DNA of 64,000 nt from Sarcophilus harrisii (lineage: Eukaryota; Chordata; Mammalia; Dasyuromorphia; Dasyuridae), in contig NC_045428.1 in assembly GCF_902635505.1 (NCBI RefSeq), positions 226,936,107 through 227,000,106 on the forward strand. Direction: 5' to 3'. Position 1 is the stretch's first letter; each line of letters opens with the position of its first letter. Shown piece after piece: positions 63,470 to 64,000 of the stretch. The notes beneath the pieces were generated by a model. It ran no database searches. It was not told the DNA's origin and saw only the letters and a program-made list of their open reading frames with translations. The position numbers were made by a program, and so were the translations under genes.

Positions 63470-64000
63470 GTTCGTTTGTTTGTTTGTTTTTTACAGCTTG
63501 TGAGCTAATGACGTGAATTAAAAGGTTGAGGGACAGAGTTTCTGGATAGTTAATAATTAATTTATTAATTAAGCTAACTAATAAATTGAGATCAGTGGTC
63601 TCTCTGGTAACCACAGATACCCAATAGAGATACTGAGTGCCTTAGATGTTTTTAGAAAAGCAAAAGTCCCAAAAAGGAGAAATCAACCCTGCTTGATGAA
63701 CAGTTAATATTAAGGAGGAGATAGCAGAAAAGTCTTCAATTCCTCCTACTGAGAATTTGACTTGATTGGGAGATTCTCCAGCTATTTGGGCAAAAGAATC
63801 CATCTCCATCCAGACCACTCCTTCCTTGGGCAATCTAAACAAAGGGATCCAACTCCAAGAAGACTGCATAAATTAAACAAAAAGTGGAATTTACCTAGAT
63901 TAGATTCTTTACTCTGAAATAAACTCTCTCAGTTGGATGGGGTCTGACTCAAGATAGAGGAGAATGTTCCAGGAGTTTTAGGCCAGTCTCAACAGTCATG
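63470..64000. other. No recognisable gene or repeat
   Basis: A ttgtttgtttgttt patch at 63474-63491 and degenerate aattaattta at 63550-63585. Nothing else seen before the window ends. Confidence 0.35.

Overview
This 64 kb window is vertebrate nuclear DNA, almost certainly from a marsupial. Its interspersed repeats form a typical marsupial set: a tRNA-derived CORE-SINE with the 'cagctaggtggcacagtggatagagcac' type head (seen as shorter matching pieces), SINE copies with an RTE/BovB-like tail, marsupial-type L1 3' ends, many LINE-2 and MIR-like relics, and several LTR relics. There is nothing bacterial or archaeal here: no operons, no CRISPR, no tRNA or rRNA gene that I could recognise. The exact species cannot be fixed from the sequence alone.

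Only one host gene is well supported. LYG1, a secreted goose-type (g-type) lysozyme, lies on the minus strand at 14262-23265 in five coding exons that join in frame with canonical GT..AG introns to give a 198-residue protein. The protein matches the LYG1 rather than the LYG2 paralogue. It carries Gln (residue 93) where active g-type lysozymes carry the catalytic Glu, and the following Gly-Trp-Gly-Asp-Arg-Gly stretch is lost, so it is predicted to be a secreted non-muramidase.

Layout. 1-14 kb, downstream of LYG1: a pyrimidine-rich low-complexity block with a young L1 insert, old L1/L2/SINE relics, two possible LTR relics, and a duplicated sequence of unknown origin at about 10.0 and 10.65 kb. 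14.2-23.3 kb: LYG1 with L1, L2 and SINE copies in its introns. 23.3-64 kb, upstream of LYG1: no recognisable exon, instead a dense pile of nested transposons. The best nests are an L2 interrupted by a SINE that is itself interrupted by an L1 (37.3-39.5 kb), an L1 inside an L1 (39.5-39.8 kb; also 15.7-16.6 kb), and an RTE LINE split by both an L1 and a solo LTR (53.1-54.9 kb). A half-L1-like element (ORF1 but almost no ORF2) lies at 44.1-46.9 kb, an unexplained 0.25 kb duplication at 43.2/43.7 kb, and a short hAT-type inverted-repeat element at 59.33 kb. Several insertions keep perfect or near-perfect target-site duplications, which gives a relative-age order.

The candidates for something new are modest: the inactive-looking LYG1, the half-L1-like element, two small duplications of unknown sequence, and an unassigned 102-codon ORF at 50.2 kb. 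I did not find a convincing new multi-gene system.
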